Source of the DNA: Hippopus hippopus
Taxonomy: Eukaryota > Mollusca > Bivalvia > Cardiida > Cardiidae
DNA: 64,000 nucleotides
NCBI GenBank assembly: GCA_946811185.2
Contig: OX328097.1
Coordinates: forward strand, 5,876,242-5,940,241
Direction: 5' to 3'
Shown one piece after another: positions 41,019 through 52,199 of this stretch. Below the pieces are notes generated by a model. That model made no database searches, was not told the DNA's origin, and worked only from the letters and a program-made list of their open reading frames with translations. The position numbers and the translations under genes are program-made. Each line of letters opens with the position of its first letter. Positions within the stretch are counted from its first letter, which is position 1.

Positions 41019-41277
41019 TATGATCATTAAGCTTGGTTAAGAATGTTTTGATGAAGTGTACCGCCATTGGGCTTCAAAGGTGTCTTGATGATATTTTTTT
41101 AAAGGGAGAGAGAGTTGCTTTTTGACACCAACTCTTGAAGAATTGTCTTGAAGATATTTGATTAGGAGTTCATTTTGTTGTGTTATTCTGTGGCAAAATC
41201 AATGAACACTGGTGGAAAATGTGATAAGAAATGTCTGAGCTTCCTGGGGAGGGATCCTTGTTCTCTAAGTCTGGTTT

Positions 41278-41587
41278 AGTATAGTATCCCATTCAGTAAT
41301 GCACAGAGCTTGAAATCAGGGAGTGGCTTGTTTAAATCCCCAGCTTTGCAGTTTCTTTTTTTTTTTTAGGCTTTGTGATAGTCATTGCAACAGGATTCAT
41401 TCCTCTCTTACCATTGATCATTGTTTTAATGATGGTTATGTTGTAAAGCAGCCAGTTGCTTTTGAAGAATATTGTTCAAAGTACTGGTAAAAGGAACTCC
41501 AGCAAGCATTGATGGGTGCAATGGCTTCTGCAGTATAACTGAAATAACATTGAAGAACCTTGTTAAACATTATACAAACAAACAAAT
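41278..41587 (+). repeat. tRNA-derived SINE, type A, plus strand, diverged
   Basis: Degraded head, body GATAGTCATTGCAACAGG and GTAAAGCAGCCAGTTGC, tail AACATTGAAGAACCTTG, then ACAAACAAACAAA. Confidence 0.78.
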
Positions 41588-41929
41588 CTTGAAGTTATGT
41601 TTAACAATTTTCCTGACTTAAAAATATTTTTTGTATTGTATCTTTCCTACAATTGGAGAAGCCCTGGCACAAGACTATAGAAGTTGAAATTAATGTCAAC
41701 TTTTCATGATGATAATTATTTCAAGTATTATTTGACTAAAACCAACCAAGTTAAGTGAGTGGCCAATAATGCATATTTGCTGTACATAATACCATGCACG
41801 TCTTCACATATTATTGACCCATTTTGTTCAGAAAACTGACTGAATCATGTGATACAATAATTCTATGACATGCCGAAAATGTATCAAAAGCAAAAAGTAG
41901 TAATATCTGTTTATAGTTTTTGCTCAGCT
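41588..41929. other. Unassigned stretch
   Basis: No repeat or coding signal recognised. Confidence 0.35.
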
Positions 41930-42160
41930 GTTTTTGAAGGAAACATCGAGGTATTGTCGTAGCCCTAGCGTTGACTGTGTTGTTGTGCAAAAACTTTGAC
42001 ATTTCAAAAACTTTGACATTTTATAATATCTCAGCCTTTATAGAAGATTTTTACTTCAAAAATGGACAGGATGTTCACTATTAAATGGGGAACCCATACA
42101 ACAAGCTGGGCAGGTAACCATCAAAGTACTCTTGACTCAGTTATGCCCCTTTTTAAACTT
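41930..42160 (-). repeat. Interspersed repeat related to 54380-54625
   Basis: TTGTGCAAAAACTTTGACAT, CAGTTATGCCCC and the intervening parts correspond, on the opposite strand, to the block at 54380-54625. The repeat belongs to no class I can name. Confidence 0.5.
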
Positions 42161-42434
42161 TGAATTTTCACTGAAAATCAAGCAACTGCAGCCAAGCATT
42201 AGCACCTGCATGCAGTGCTCTTGTTTCTTTTGCATTTAACCACCTTCTCACAGAACATGACTCATAGTCATGACTAACAGTTACTAAGTTGAACCATAGA
42301 TTGAATCCTAATGTAATATAAAACCAAGATCAATGATAAAAATGAAGTTGATCCATTGCTTTCCTGTAATTCATATTTAATTTGTTTTAAAAGCCTAAGG
42401 CTTACTACCAGTTTTACCTGTATATATTGCTTAA

Positions 42435-42649
42435 TTAGCCCTTTGTCAAACAAAAAAGTTCTAGACTTGCCTATATGGAAAGCTTTTGCAGATGACAAAA
42501 TAAATGTAACTCAAAAATAGAAATTCACCATTGGATTCTAGAAAACATTGTGGGACAGCATTTTCTCCTATTCTTACAATGTGATCAAATGGTCTTTTCC
42601 TTAGGGTCTTTAAAACTCGGGACTTTGGTAAAGGGATAAATGATCAAGA
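42435..42649 (+). repeat. TTAA-hp MITE, forward, hairpin collapsed
   Basis: The left arm is cut (CATTGTGGGACAGCATTTTC): about 20 bp around the loop is deleted. Ends TTGGTAAAGGGATAA. Confidence 0.85.
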
Positions 42650-42690
42650 AATTTGTAATCATAAAAAATTAAGACCCCAATTCTGCACAG

Positions 42691-42931
42691 GTAACTCTTT
42701 ACCACACCACAAAATTTTAGACTAGACCAAACTTGACCAAACATTTTTGCATAATGTACATTAACCACATGTAACTCATGTGATGATTCCTGACTGTGAA
42801 AAGATACAAAGCATTGTGGGAAAAGGAGAAAATGCTGGTCACAAGCATTTTCTCCTTTTCCCGCGATGTTTTCAAAAGCCCTGATCAACATCAGGATTGT
42901 TAGAATTTGGGATTGTCCTGTAAAGGATTAA
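42691..42931 (+). repeat. TTAA-hp MITE, forward, complete
   Basis: Loop GGTCACA; right arm CCCGCGATG. Its last TTAA (42928-42931) is shared with the next, reverse, copy. Confidence 0.88.
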
Positions 42932-43156
42932 CCCTTTACCACACAATCCCTACTTTTAACAGCCCTTAGAAAGAAGGCTTTTGAAAACATTGTGGGAAAA
43001 GGAGAAAATGCTGGTAACCAGCATTCTCTCCTTTTCCCACAATGTTTTCTACCTATTCAAAAACAGGTGTAATCATTTAAGAAACATGTAAATTGTCCTC
43101 TGTGAATTCCCTCAATGTGGATTAGTGTGAAATTTTGCTGTGTGGTAAAGGGTTCA
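42928..43156 (-). repeat. TTAA-hp MITE, reverse, complete
   Basis: Inverted dimer with the preceding copy. Hairpin intact but for one base; ends GGTAAAGGGTTCA. Confidence 0.9.
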
Positions 43157-43319
43157 GGCTCACCTGGTTTGACCAAGATATCTAACAAAATATTGTACAG
43201 TGAAATTGTTCATGTTCTATGAAGTTTGATCTTAATCTAGGTGCTGTACATGGAAAAACTTAAAAGAAGCCCATAGTTTGATAAAGGTAAACATACACTA
43301 TAAGGGTATTTTCTTGCAG

Positions 43320-43542
43320 TTAACTCTTTTCTAGGCAATGTTTAAAATTTATTGATATTAAAGAATTTGTAGGCGATAAATGTGGCTCACATGGATTGAT
43401 TTGTCTTTGAAAGTCAGGAAAACGTTTCTGAAAAAGGAGAAAATGATGGCTACCTTGATTTTCATCTTTTTCTACAATGTTTTTTGAAAGGTGTCTTCCA
43501 TGCTTGTAAATAGATTGTTTGGTTGAGCTGTGAAACAGTTAA
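43320..43542 (+). repeat. TTAA-hp MITE, forward, strongly diverged
   Basis: Order retained; the hairpin is imperfect (AATGATGGCTACCTTGATTTTC). Confidence 0.75.
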
Positions 43543-44008
43543 ATACACTGGATACACCCTGCCCGATAAACAAATCTAATCAACAGTCAGATCTTAAAAG
43601 TTTTTGATACTTAAGTGTGAAATGAATTTGCACAATTACTCTATGGGTCATTTTTCACTGATCTCTGTAAACAATTCTTGTTCCATTCTATATAACACAA
43701 AGTTCACAATCCAGCAGAAGAGATGAAAACAAATATAGGACATTGAGAAAACATTGTTGTAAATGGAGAAATTAACGATTATTGGAAAAATTTCCCCTTG
43801 TGATATGATCTCACCATAAGTTTTCAATTCTAACTTTATTGAAATGTATCTCTAATAAGGAAAACATTTAATGTGAAATAAGTGCTGAGGGGCAAATAAA
43901 AGCAAATTACAGAGTTGTAAATTCACTTATCCTTGTATGTACATGCTACAATAGGGTAATGACTGAAATAGATTTTTGAGTTTAAACTGTTGACATAATG
44001 TATCACGC
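43543..44008. other. Unassigned stretch
   Basis: Only a weak hairpin-like echo of the MITE core at 43743-43775. Nothing else recognised. Confidence 0.35.
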
Positions 44009-44220
44009 TTAACCCCGAATTTTAACGACCCTGAGGAAGAAGCCTTTTGAAAACATTGTGGGAAAAGGAGAAAATGCTGGTAACCAGCATTTTCTCTTTT
44101 TTCCACAATGTTTTCTACCCTTTCAAAGACAAAGTTCATTATTTGTGAAACATTTAATTTTTTGTCTGCAAGTGCTTCCAATTTGGACCAGTCTAAAGTC
44201 TTGTCATTTGGTAAAGAGAT
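44009..44220 (-). repeat. TTAA-hp MITE, reverse
   Basis: The left end lacks about 12 bp (TTAACCCCGAATTTTAACG). Hairpin good; ends GGTAAAGAG without TTAA. Confidence 0.88.
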
Positions 44221-45107
44221 CCACTAGCGGCCAAAGTAAACAATTTGGGAGTCAAAATGCAGGCATTTAAACCATACCATTTAAAAGTATGAATATTATC
44301 ATGAGTCTGACTGTAAAAATTCCAGCTACAGGCAGAAAATGAATTATGAATCTAGAATTAAAGTTGCCAGCATTAATTCCTGTTTTTATTTCACCAAAGC
44401 ATTGACTGGAAAAGGATGAAAGCATTGTGGAAGTTGTGCTAACAAGCCACAGTTCAAAATGTCCTGGAAAGTTAGCCATGGTGGTACAGATGTCAGTTGA
44501 CAACATGTTTGTTGAATTCATAGCACTAATCTAAACAAGGTGTGCAAAATCAGTAAAATTCAATTATATGCTGTGGTTTTGCAAAATGGTGGAAAGCATG
44601 ACAGCAATGTATTGTCCTCAAGATACTGTAGTAAGGTGCAGTGTGCAAAATTACCCTGCCAAGGAACCCAATAGTCTGCAAAGTATGTAAAAATCATGTT
44701 CATGGCTAAATTAACCAAATTTATGGCTTTAGAGTAACAATGTTTTTCAGAGTTAAAACCGTGCTAGCAAATTAAGTGTTGTCCAAGTTTGTTGAACTGG
44801 TACCAGTCATACCTCGGTCACATTTGTTCTGACTAGGATATAGTGGCCTCACAGGGGCAAAGTTAGCCCCCAAAAAAGTGTACACAAAAGAAATCCAAAA
44901 GATATAACCCAAGGCATGAAGTGCAAAGAGAGTTGAGGGGGATTTTTCCGGAGTGTCTGGGGGATTTCCACCCAGAAAAATTTGGAATTGTAGAAGTTAT
45001 TTGATGGCCTTTGGTGATATGTTTTGGTAAATTTGTCTCTGTTCGTTATGCAAAATGTATGCAACTGCGTTTTTGCATACATGCTGCCAAGCCCCTGACT
45101 TACATAC
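44221..45107. other. Unassigned stretch (intron side of the 45.1-kb exon)
   Basis: No repeats recognised. The frame at 44849-45292 runs on from the candidate exon past its donor and is not coding beyond it in my view. Confidence 0.4.
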
Positions 45108-45280
45108 CTGTAATAAAGAGATGGTAACATAATGGCATTTACAGAAGATCTGTTGAGAGTGCAGGCTGACCATTCAGCATATCCCTTGTATTTACCAAGC
45201 ATTTGAGGTTGCAGTATAGAGTAGTTATAAGCATGTGATGTATTCCCTCTAGGACCACCTTTTGGATGTGGCTTGGCCTC
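45108..45280 (-). CDS. Candidate coding exon, minus strand, best in window
   Basis: On the minus strand: acceptor TTATTTGTTCAAAAAG, 173 nt, then a canonical donor TTACAG/GTATGTAAGT. The open frame starts in phase 0 with EAKPHPKGGPRGNTSHAYNY, continues through ILQPQMLGKYKGYAEWSACT and ends NRSSVNAIMLPSLYY plus 2 nt. Composition is natural, with one Cys and one NRS glycosylation-type site. It is the only long frame here that is also bounded by splice signals, and the next candidate (40258-40357) fits its phase. I cannot name the family. Alternative: an old transposon-borne exon. Confidence 0.55.
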
Positions 45281-45549
45281 CTTTTTGAACAAATAAGTTT
45301 TAACATAATGTAGTTTGCTGCTTAAATGTAAGTCAAAATGGCCTGTAGACTAAAACTTTTAATTACATTGCTATTTACACTAAAGTAAACAGTGCATAAA
45401 GAAAATTTGATTTTCGTATTAAAGTTGAAATTAGTGATCAAACAGACTGTGGTTTTTCTTTAATGGGGAAACCGTAAGAATGTCAAAACCTTTGACAGAT
45501 TTTTTTACTAAATAATTTCTTTTGTCAATATTGATCAAGTCGGTAGTGA
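45281..45549. other. Unassigned stretch
   Basis: No repeat recognised. Confidence 0.3.
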
Positions 45550-45766
45550 AAAGGTTTGATTTGGATAGGCAAACATTGTGATTAGTATTTTCAGACAACA
45601 TATTAAATGTGGTTTAACTGATTTGATTTGTCTTTGATGGAGTAGAAAACATTGTGGGAAAAGGAGAAAATGCTGCTTAGCAGCATTTTCTCTTTCTCCC
45701 ACATTGATTTGAAAAGACTTCTTCATCAGGGATTGTTAAAACACAAGACTGTTAGATTAAGGGTTA
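45550..45766 (+). repeat. TTAA-hp MITE, forward, altered loop
   Basis: The loop is GCTTAGC instead of GGTTACC, and the paired bases changed on both sides (GCTGCTTAGCAGC). The 5' end is decayed. Confidence 0.85.
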
Positions 45767-46639
45767 ACACACAAAATATGACTTTTCCTGTGTGAAAAAA
45801 TGAGAGCTTCTTAAAAAATTTGTGAGAAAAGAGCATTAATTTTGCTTTACTTGCAAATAACATTTGATACATAAATTTTCCTTTACTTCAATTATCTCTC
45901 CTTTGTCTTTTACTTTAAATATCCTTCCATGTGTGTGTGCGGGAATTGTCTGAAAATAGCCTATAGAATGTGGGATACAGTGATGTAACAGTGTCTATTC
46001 TAGGAACTGAAAATGAGGGGGGATTTTATCCCCTCAATCTAAAAAATAAGGCGGACAATTTTGGAACAATGATAGAAAACATAGCTCATCTTTTTAACAT
46101 ACATTCATTCTAGTCCAAGACTATACAGTAATCTTAACTGACTTGTTTATATGTCAAAAGGCAGTTTCAAACTTTAAATCACGAACCCGAACATGTATGT
46201 TTTTTTCAAAGAATGCTAATTTATCATGAGAAAAGAAAATTGGGGGGGGGGAACATATGATGCACACGTTATAGTTAACATCACAGTGGAATATGATAGT
46301 TAATATCGTACCAGATTGCAGTGTACAACCCACACAGGTATTGGGGAATCGAGGTCCATAAGCTCTAGAAGTTAAATTTATTTTTAAAAAAAAATTTAAT
46401 ACAGTAAGACTTATAAAAGTTCAATCTGATAAAATTCATTAAAATAACAGTTACTCTTTGGTACCCAGAAAATTGGGCTGTTTTGGTAAAGTGGGCCTTT
46501 TTGACCTAGCCCTTTTTGACCCACTCCTTGTCAAGGGAGGTTACGTTAATGCACATCTGCGAGGCAAGAGTAAATTGTTTGTTTTGGGACTTTTTCATTA
46601 TTTTCACACGGAACTGTCATGCATTAGGTCTGTATTTAA
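45767..46639. other. Unassigned stretch
   Basis: Contains a G9 tract (46242-46250). A 61-codon frame at 46458-46643 has no splice or family support. Confidence 0.4.
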
Positions 46640-46814
46640 TTAACTTTTTACCACACAATCCGACTTTTAACGACCCTGAGAAAAAAGCCTTTTCCCACAA
46701 TGTTTTCTACTCTTTCACGGCCAAATTTCATAATCCTAGCTACATTTAAAGTGTCATCTGTGATTGCTTGCAGTTTGGACGACACCAAAATTTTGTTGTT
46801 TGGTAAAGAGTTAA
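46640..46814 (-). repeat. TTAA-hp MITE, reverse, with the hairpin left arm and loop removed
   Basis: TTAA at both ends, but AAAAAAGCC joins directly to TTTTCCCACAATG, so exactly one arm and the loop are gone (175 bp instead of 228). Confidence 0.92.
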
Positions 46815-47520
46815 GCGGGATTTGAAAAAAAAATTGCATGAATCCTGCAATCAAGCATCCTAGAACAGACATTGGTATAGGGGTAAAGCATCTACTCTCA
46901 GGTCAGAGATTCCAGGTTTCATGATGAGTGGGGTCAACCTTTGAAACGACCTATGTTGTAAATCAAGTACTGGTTAAAGTTTCTAGGAATCAGTCATCAA
47001 GAGAAACTAATATTAGTTGTTAGAACTTGTTTTACAATCGATGTTAAAGAAGTAACTAAGGTTGTTAACTTATCTAAAAGATTCATAATTTAGTGACAGT
47101 TTAGATTCCAGATCAGACTGCATGTTCATTGAATTTTATCCCTCTAACATCCACAGAGTTTCCGACATTTACTGGTAATCAGGAATACTCAATTTATATA
47201 AAACTATTTCATGGCCTGCTAAAGAACTACTGACGATTTACAGTATATCTTGTTACCTCTATTCTTTATATGCCTGTAAATTGCTTCTTTCTTATGAATT
47301 CATCCAGCTGTGACAAAATCTATTAATACATAACAGGTATGATATAGTAATGTGTTCTTTTGTTGAAAGCAACACATTCTTCACACTGGATTGATTTTGA
47401 TAACAAAACTTGTTTTCATATCAAGTATCAAAGATATCATGCCCATCAGTGTTCAAAAAGGATGTTTAAAGTTCATAAAAGGCAATTGGGCATGCATTCA
47501 CTAACCAATCTAAATTGCAT
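46815..47520. other. Unassigned stretch
   Basis: A possible tRNA-like SINE head at 46872-46922 (GGTATAGGGGTAAAGCATC) and a lone GATC-hp arm at 47103-47130. Otherwise nothing. Confidence 0.35.
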
Positions 47521-48039
47521 TATCAGTCTTATTCTAGATTTAGAAAGTAACTCAATTTCTGATAGGCTAAATCAAATGGTTAAGCCAGTTGGAAGTCTTG
47601 GTATTTGAAAATTTAATGTAGGATATTCTGTACTTCCCATAAGTGTAAAAGTTGATGCTGCATAATGCAGCAAGGAGAGGAAAGTGCAGCAGAGAAGTTA
47701 CTGTGTGCAGTTGTCATCTGTTTCAAGGAATGGCAGAAGGGGAATTCTGGTAAATGATTCAAGAAGGACAAAGCAAAAATTCAATAAATAACAAGAGACA
47801 AAATCAGCCATACTCAGAAAAAATTTTAACTAATTTCATATTGATTAGAAAAATAAATCCATTGAGTTACAAAATGACCAAAATGAACATAAAAACTAGG
47901 TATGAAATTACCAAAGAGGGTATCAAATCACCAAATGAAAACTAAACCGAGTTATGCAATTATCAAAGTGGGTATGAATTCATCAAAATGAAAATCTGAA
48001 GTGAGTACGACAAGACCATGTACCAATGATTTAGTTTTC
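47521..48039. other. Repeat-like stretch with degenerate short repeats
   Basis: 47527-47600 matches an arm of the fold-back family at 35322. From 47875 to 48010 a loose motif (GGTATGAAATTACCAAA) recurs three to four times at about 55-bp spacing. Confidence 0.4.
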
Positions 48040-48150
48040 AAATGACTGGAAAGCGAACAGGACACCAGTTGATGAAAGCAGATAACCAATATCACCTTGT
48101 GGGTTGGAAAGAATTCCTCGGCTTTGAGTTGTTGAAAATGAAAACAGATT
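48040..48150 (-). other. Weak exon-like stretch, minus strand
   Basis: After CATTTTCAACAACTCAAAG the minus strand reads RGILSNPQGDIGYLLSSTG, with a possible donor AAG/GTGATA. The signals are weak and the peptide is not recognised. Confidence 0.15.
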
Positions 48151-48240
48151 TAATTTGCATCTGTAGCATTTATTATCAAAATGTATTGCATAGACAAATA
48201 CATGTACCACCTTAAAGGTAGATTCTGTGCATTCTGTTTT

Positions 48241-48338
48241 ATTGTCAAACAATATTCAGATATCAATGAACATATTTGAGATTCTGGCATTCTTTCTCAT
48301 TGTCAAACAATACTGAGATAATGAACATATTTGACAAA
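48241..48338 (+). repeat. Local direct duplication, 40-bp units
   Basis: ATTGTCAAACAATATTCAGA ... GAACATATTTGA is repeated 58 bp later with small differences. Confidence 0.75.
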
Positions 48339-49428
48339 ATAGTGTTGGGGAAACTGACGAGAGAATTCTGGTCATATCTAACCCTTTAACAGAGGCAAAT
48401 GAAGTCAAAATTTGCACTGTGGATGATATTGCTAGGCAATCTTGATTCAACCTTCGAATAGGCTTTGAACAGGGGATGCTGTTTCTTACAGTAATGATGA
48501 TACCAGGTTTCAGAGGATGCTCTTTGTAATTAAGTATGTACACGTGTTTCAGATTATAGAAAATTTGGATCTAGATTAAGCTTGGGTGCCTGTAGCCCCT
48601 TTCTCTGGAGCCTGGAATTTTTTAACTCCCTTAGAGTTAATTTACTAGAACATTTATGAGGATCATATCTAAGAGCTTGCTGAAGTGCAGTTGTATTGAA
48701 AGAGCAATGTGATGTTTCCTTATGCAAAAGTATTATTATTTTCTTTCTGACTTATGTGGTGATTATAGAGTGAATTAAGCATCTTTTTTATGTGGTATTT
48801 AGTTCTGTACTGATTGAGATTGACCCATTAAAGGGGCATTAAACCAGATTTTGATACTATTTTTTTTTGCCAGAGAAAGTTGATATTTTATAATAATTCA
48901 ATATTGGTTGTTTTCATGAATATTGGCAAGTTCTGATTGGCTGAAAAAAGTTTTTTCATAGTTCCATGAAAAAAAAAATTAAGCAGCCCCGGAACTACTT
49001 TTGCAGTCAAACTAATGTAAACAAACATGTATACCAGATTTCATAATATTTTTCTTTCTGATTTAATATCAAGTCCCAATTTCAAATTGCTAGCTAAATT
49101 TATTTTCTCTGAATATTGAAAAAAATATCCAACAGTAAATTCAAAGAGAGAGCTTAAAACCCATTGTCACTTTGCTGGGTTCTAACAGTCTTATTTTCAA
49201 CTTACTTCTAGCCTATTGAACTTCTAATAATAAATCTACTAAATCTGCAAATGCTCAATTCTATAATGACGTCGTGAATTTCGTCATTTTTACGTCATGA
49301 ATGAACAATTCTATCACGCAATGAAGTATCAAAGAAATGGACATTAAATAAATAGGCAATGTTGGATTTACCAAAAAAAGCAGTTAATATTGTTTAAGTG
49401 CATATTTGTTGTCTGTGATATTGAATTA
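48339..49428. other. Unassigned stretch
   Basis: No family recognised. From about 48830 (AAAGGGGCATTAAACCAG) the sequence may be part of the element that ends in the palindrome at 49429-49590, but no matching far end was found. Confidence 0.3.
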
Positions 49429-49590
49429 TAAGGAATGAAGAGAATTTTTTTTGTTTTAATGGAGGTATGAAAAAAAAAAACCCTAATCACACTTCATGAA
49501 ACTGCGAAGCGAAAGCAGTTTCATACAAAAGTGTGATCATGTTTTTTTTTCATACCTCCATGAAAACAAAAAAATTCTCTTCATTCCTTA
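49429..49590. repeat. 162-bp near-perfect palindrome
   Basis: TAAGGAATGAAGAGAATTTT at the left pairs with AAAATTCTCTTCATTCCTTA at the right. Pairing continues through GGAGGTATGAAAAAAAA and TCACACTT..ATGAAACTGC to a tip at GAAGCGAAA. No terminal coding or MITE landmarks. Confidence 0.92.
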
Positions 49591-49908
49591 AATGAAAAAT
49601 TAAAAGGATGTGACACTTAATTGGTAAAAAAATTACCCAGTATGTCTCGAAAACCGTTGTTGGCTACTTTATCCACTGAGCTGTGAAGGCATCCAATAGA
49701 ATTTCATGTTTTCCTCTGGCCTTGAAAGAGTGGTATGAGTAGTATTCCAGGTCAAAGATAGATAAGGAGAGATATAGTTAGTGCAGCCCTCCTCAGTATT
49801 GAAAACAATGGTGCAATCTGGTACATTGTGGGTGTGGAGTTATATTTTGATTTATTTAACGTTGAAAATGGAGCATAAAGCAACAATAATATACCATACT
49901 TTGCCTAG
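49591..49908. other. Unassigned stretch
   Basis: No repeat or coding signal recognised. Confidence 0.35.
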
Positions 49909-50215
49909 TCCCTGTGGCTCAGTCGGTAGCATAAAGGACTTAAGAACAGGGGGTCGCTGGTTCATTATCCCTGGCTTGGCCAATTTTTTTTCCGAGGATT
50001 GGTGATAGTCATTTTGACAGCATTTATTCCTCTCTCACTGCTGACCATTGTTTTGATGATGGTTATGTGGGAAAGCAGCCAGTAGCTTGGAAAGAATATT
50101 GTGCAGAGTACTGGTAAAAGAAACTCCAGGAAAGCATAGATAGGTGCACTGGCTGCTGCGATGTAACTGAAATGATATTGAAAACGGCATTAAACAAAAT
50201 GCAATCAATCAGTCA
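49909..50215 (+). repeat. tRNA-derived SINE, type A, plus strand
   Basis: Head CCTGTGGCTCAGTCGGTAGC, B-box-like GGTTCATTATCCC, body GTGGGAAAGCAGCCAGTAGC, tail TTGAAAACGGCATTAAAC, then CAATCAATCAGTC. Confidence 0.9.
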
Positions 50216-50477
50216 ACATACCATATTGTGCATTAGACAGGTTTTGTCCAAATTTTGTGGATTAAATTGCGTACTTGCACAATAATGGGCTACATACATG
50301 GTAGGAAATACATGGTTGGGTGAGCTGGTCACAATGAAGTAAATGCCAAAGGAAAAGAAAAATGTTGTAAAATTTATTTCAGTTTTTTCCTCACTATTAT
50401 AATTATAGGAAAACATACTTCTATGTATTGATGCGTAATTTCATCATTGGATGCAGTTTAAAAAGAATTAGGAGGCC

Positions 50478-50684
50478 TTAATTCTTTACCAAATGACGAA
50501 AATTTAATACTTGTTCGAAGAATTTACAGATGAAAATTAAATGAAACTCTAAATATGAACATTATGTTTCATAAAGTAGAAAATGTTGTGGGAAAAGGAG
50601 AAAATGCTGGTTACCAGCATTTCCTCTGTTTCCTACAATGTTTCTCAGATTCATTAAAAGTCGGGATTGTATGGTAGATGGTTA
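50478..50684 (+). repeat. TTAA-hp MITE, forward, diverged
   Basis: TTAATTCTTTACCAAATGAC; right arm CCTCTGTTTCCTACAATG; ends GGTAGATGGTTAAC. Part of the CTTCTTCCTC segment is deleted. Confidence 0.82.
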
Positions 50685-50792
50685 ACAGTGTTGTTTTCAA
50701 AATTCAGTTTAAGTGCCAAATTGCTTGGAATGTATTGATTGTGAGAAAGTGAAATTCTCACGATATTTTCGGAAGGTAAGTAGGCCAGTGCA

Positions 50793-51019
50793 TTAACTCT
50801 TTACGACAAAACAAAATTTTAGATTTGTCCAAATTAAAAGCATTAGCAGACAACAAATCAAGTGTAGCTGAAAGGATTGGCTATGTCTTTGAAAGGGTAG
50901 AAAACATTGTGGGAAGTGAAGAAAATGCTTGTTACCAGAATTTCCCCATTTTCACAGTCTTTTCAAAAGTCTTCTTCTCTAGAGTCTTTTAAATTTGGGC
51001 TTGTGTGGTAAAAGGTGAA
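50793..51019 (+). repeat. TTAA-hp MITE, forward, diverged hairpin
   Basis: The left arm has GGGAAGTGAAG and the right CCCCATTTTCAC: each altered, not matched. Confidence 0.85.
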
Positions 51020-51066
51020 ACCATTTCCTTATAACATCTGAAACATCATGGGCAAAGGATTTTTTA

Positions 51067-51303
51067 TTAACTCTTTACCAAATAACAAAAATCTAGACTC
51101 ATCCAAATTTACAGCCGTTGCAGATGACAAAATTAATACAATGTGGTCGGAATGAGAGAATAATAGTCTTTGAAAGGGCAGAAAATGTTGTGGGAAATGG
51201 AGAAAATGCTGGTTACCAGCATTTTCTCCATTTCCCACAATATTTTTTAAAATTCCTTTTCCTTGAGGTCGTTAAAACTCTAGATTGTGGGGTAAAGTAT
51301 TAA
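51067..51303 (+). repeat. TTAA-hp MITE, forward, complete, matched arms
   Basis: Left GTGGGAAATGGAG and right CTCCATTTCCCAC share the same A-to-T change, the clearest matched pair in the window. TTAA at both ends. Confidence 0.93.
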
Positions 51304-51344
51304 TTACCAGAGACTTGGCAGACAAAAAAGTGTTGACTTTGTTT

Positions 51345-51500
51345 AACTTGTTACCAAGCATCTCGCTGTTTTAACGATCCTAAAGACAAGGCTTTTGAAA
51401 ACACTGTGGGAAAAAGAGGAAATCAGCATGTTTGTTACCTTTTTGAAGAAAAAAGCCAACATTGAATCAAATTTGTCATCAGCAAAATTTTATGCTTTCA
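51345..51500 (-). repeat. TTAA-hp MITE, reverse, hairpin collapsed
   Basis: GGGAAAAAGAGGAAATCAGC then jumps to TTTGTTACC. Joined to the next copy. Confidence 0.7.
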
Positions 51501-51724
51501 GTTCACCCTTTTCAACACAATCCCAAGTTTTAATGACCTAAATGAAAAGGGCAGTTGAAAACATTGTGGGAAAAGGAGAAAATGCTGGTTTACTATCAGA
51601 TTTTCCTTTTCCCACAATGTTTTCTTCCCTTTTAGAGATAAATATCATCATTTCAACAACACTTAATTTGTCTTCTGCTGATGTTTTGATTTGGACTGGT
51701 CTAAACTTCTCTGGTCTGGTTAAT
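51501..51724 (-). repeat. TTAA-hp MITE, reverse
   Basis: Loop region altered (TGGTTTACTATCAGATTTTCC); other parts in order. Confidence 0.82.
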
Positions 51725-51828
51725 GGACAAGCAGCCTGATCTTGATCTACATTGGCCACAAAGACAACTATGGTCCTTATAGTATCTTGTTTTGTTCTGA
51801 GCTTACATCAATTTTTTTCAGCACAACA

Positions 51829-51880
51829 TAGATCAAGAGCAGATTCTGTGCAGTCTTATCATGGGTCTGAACCATATAAT
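51829..51880. repeat. GATC-hp palindromic repeat, decayed
   Basis: CATAGATCAAGAGCAGATTC and CAGTCTTATCATGGGTCTG. A lone arm also lies at 51737-51763. Confidence 0.6.
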
Positions 51881-52061
51881 TCTTATTTTTTGTATGCTGA
51901 CCTTGGCACATTTTGAAACTGTGTAATTTACCTTGGTTTCTTTAAGTGCTTCAAAGTGTCTTCATTTTATTTGTTCAGCTTCCAAAGGGATAACTAGTGA
52001 CTGGATGATCAAAAGTAGTTCTAGATGGTTTAAAAAAAAAAAATGGATAAAGAGCAGTTGC

Positions 52062-52198
52062 CTGTTACATTTTCTCCTTTTCCCACAATGTTTTCTACTC
52101 TTTTAAAGACTACTCTCAACCTTTGAGCCACATTTAATTAGTCATCTGCAAATGCTCTCAAGTCTGAATCCTAGACTGGTCTAAAATTTAGTTGTGCC
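52062..52198 (-). repeat. TTAA-hp MITE, reverse, 3' half
   Basis: From the right arm (ATTTTCTCCTTTTCCCACAA) to GTCTAAAATTTAGTTGTG, then cut by the SINE that follows. Confidence 0.8.
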
Positions 52199-52199
52199 A

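Noticed and set aside
44849..45107. Continuation of the 147-codon minus frame beyond the donor at 45107
   Set aside because: A canonical donor GTATGTAAGT ends the exon and the downstream residues are less protein-like; kept only as exon 45108-45280.
49267..49302. CRE-like motifs TGACGTCG and TTACGTCA as a promoter
   Set aside because: Two short motifs without a transcript start, an open frame or conservation evidence; mentioned only in connection with the nearby palindrome.
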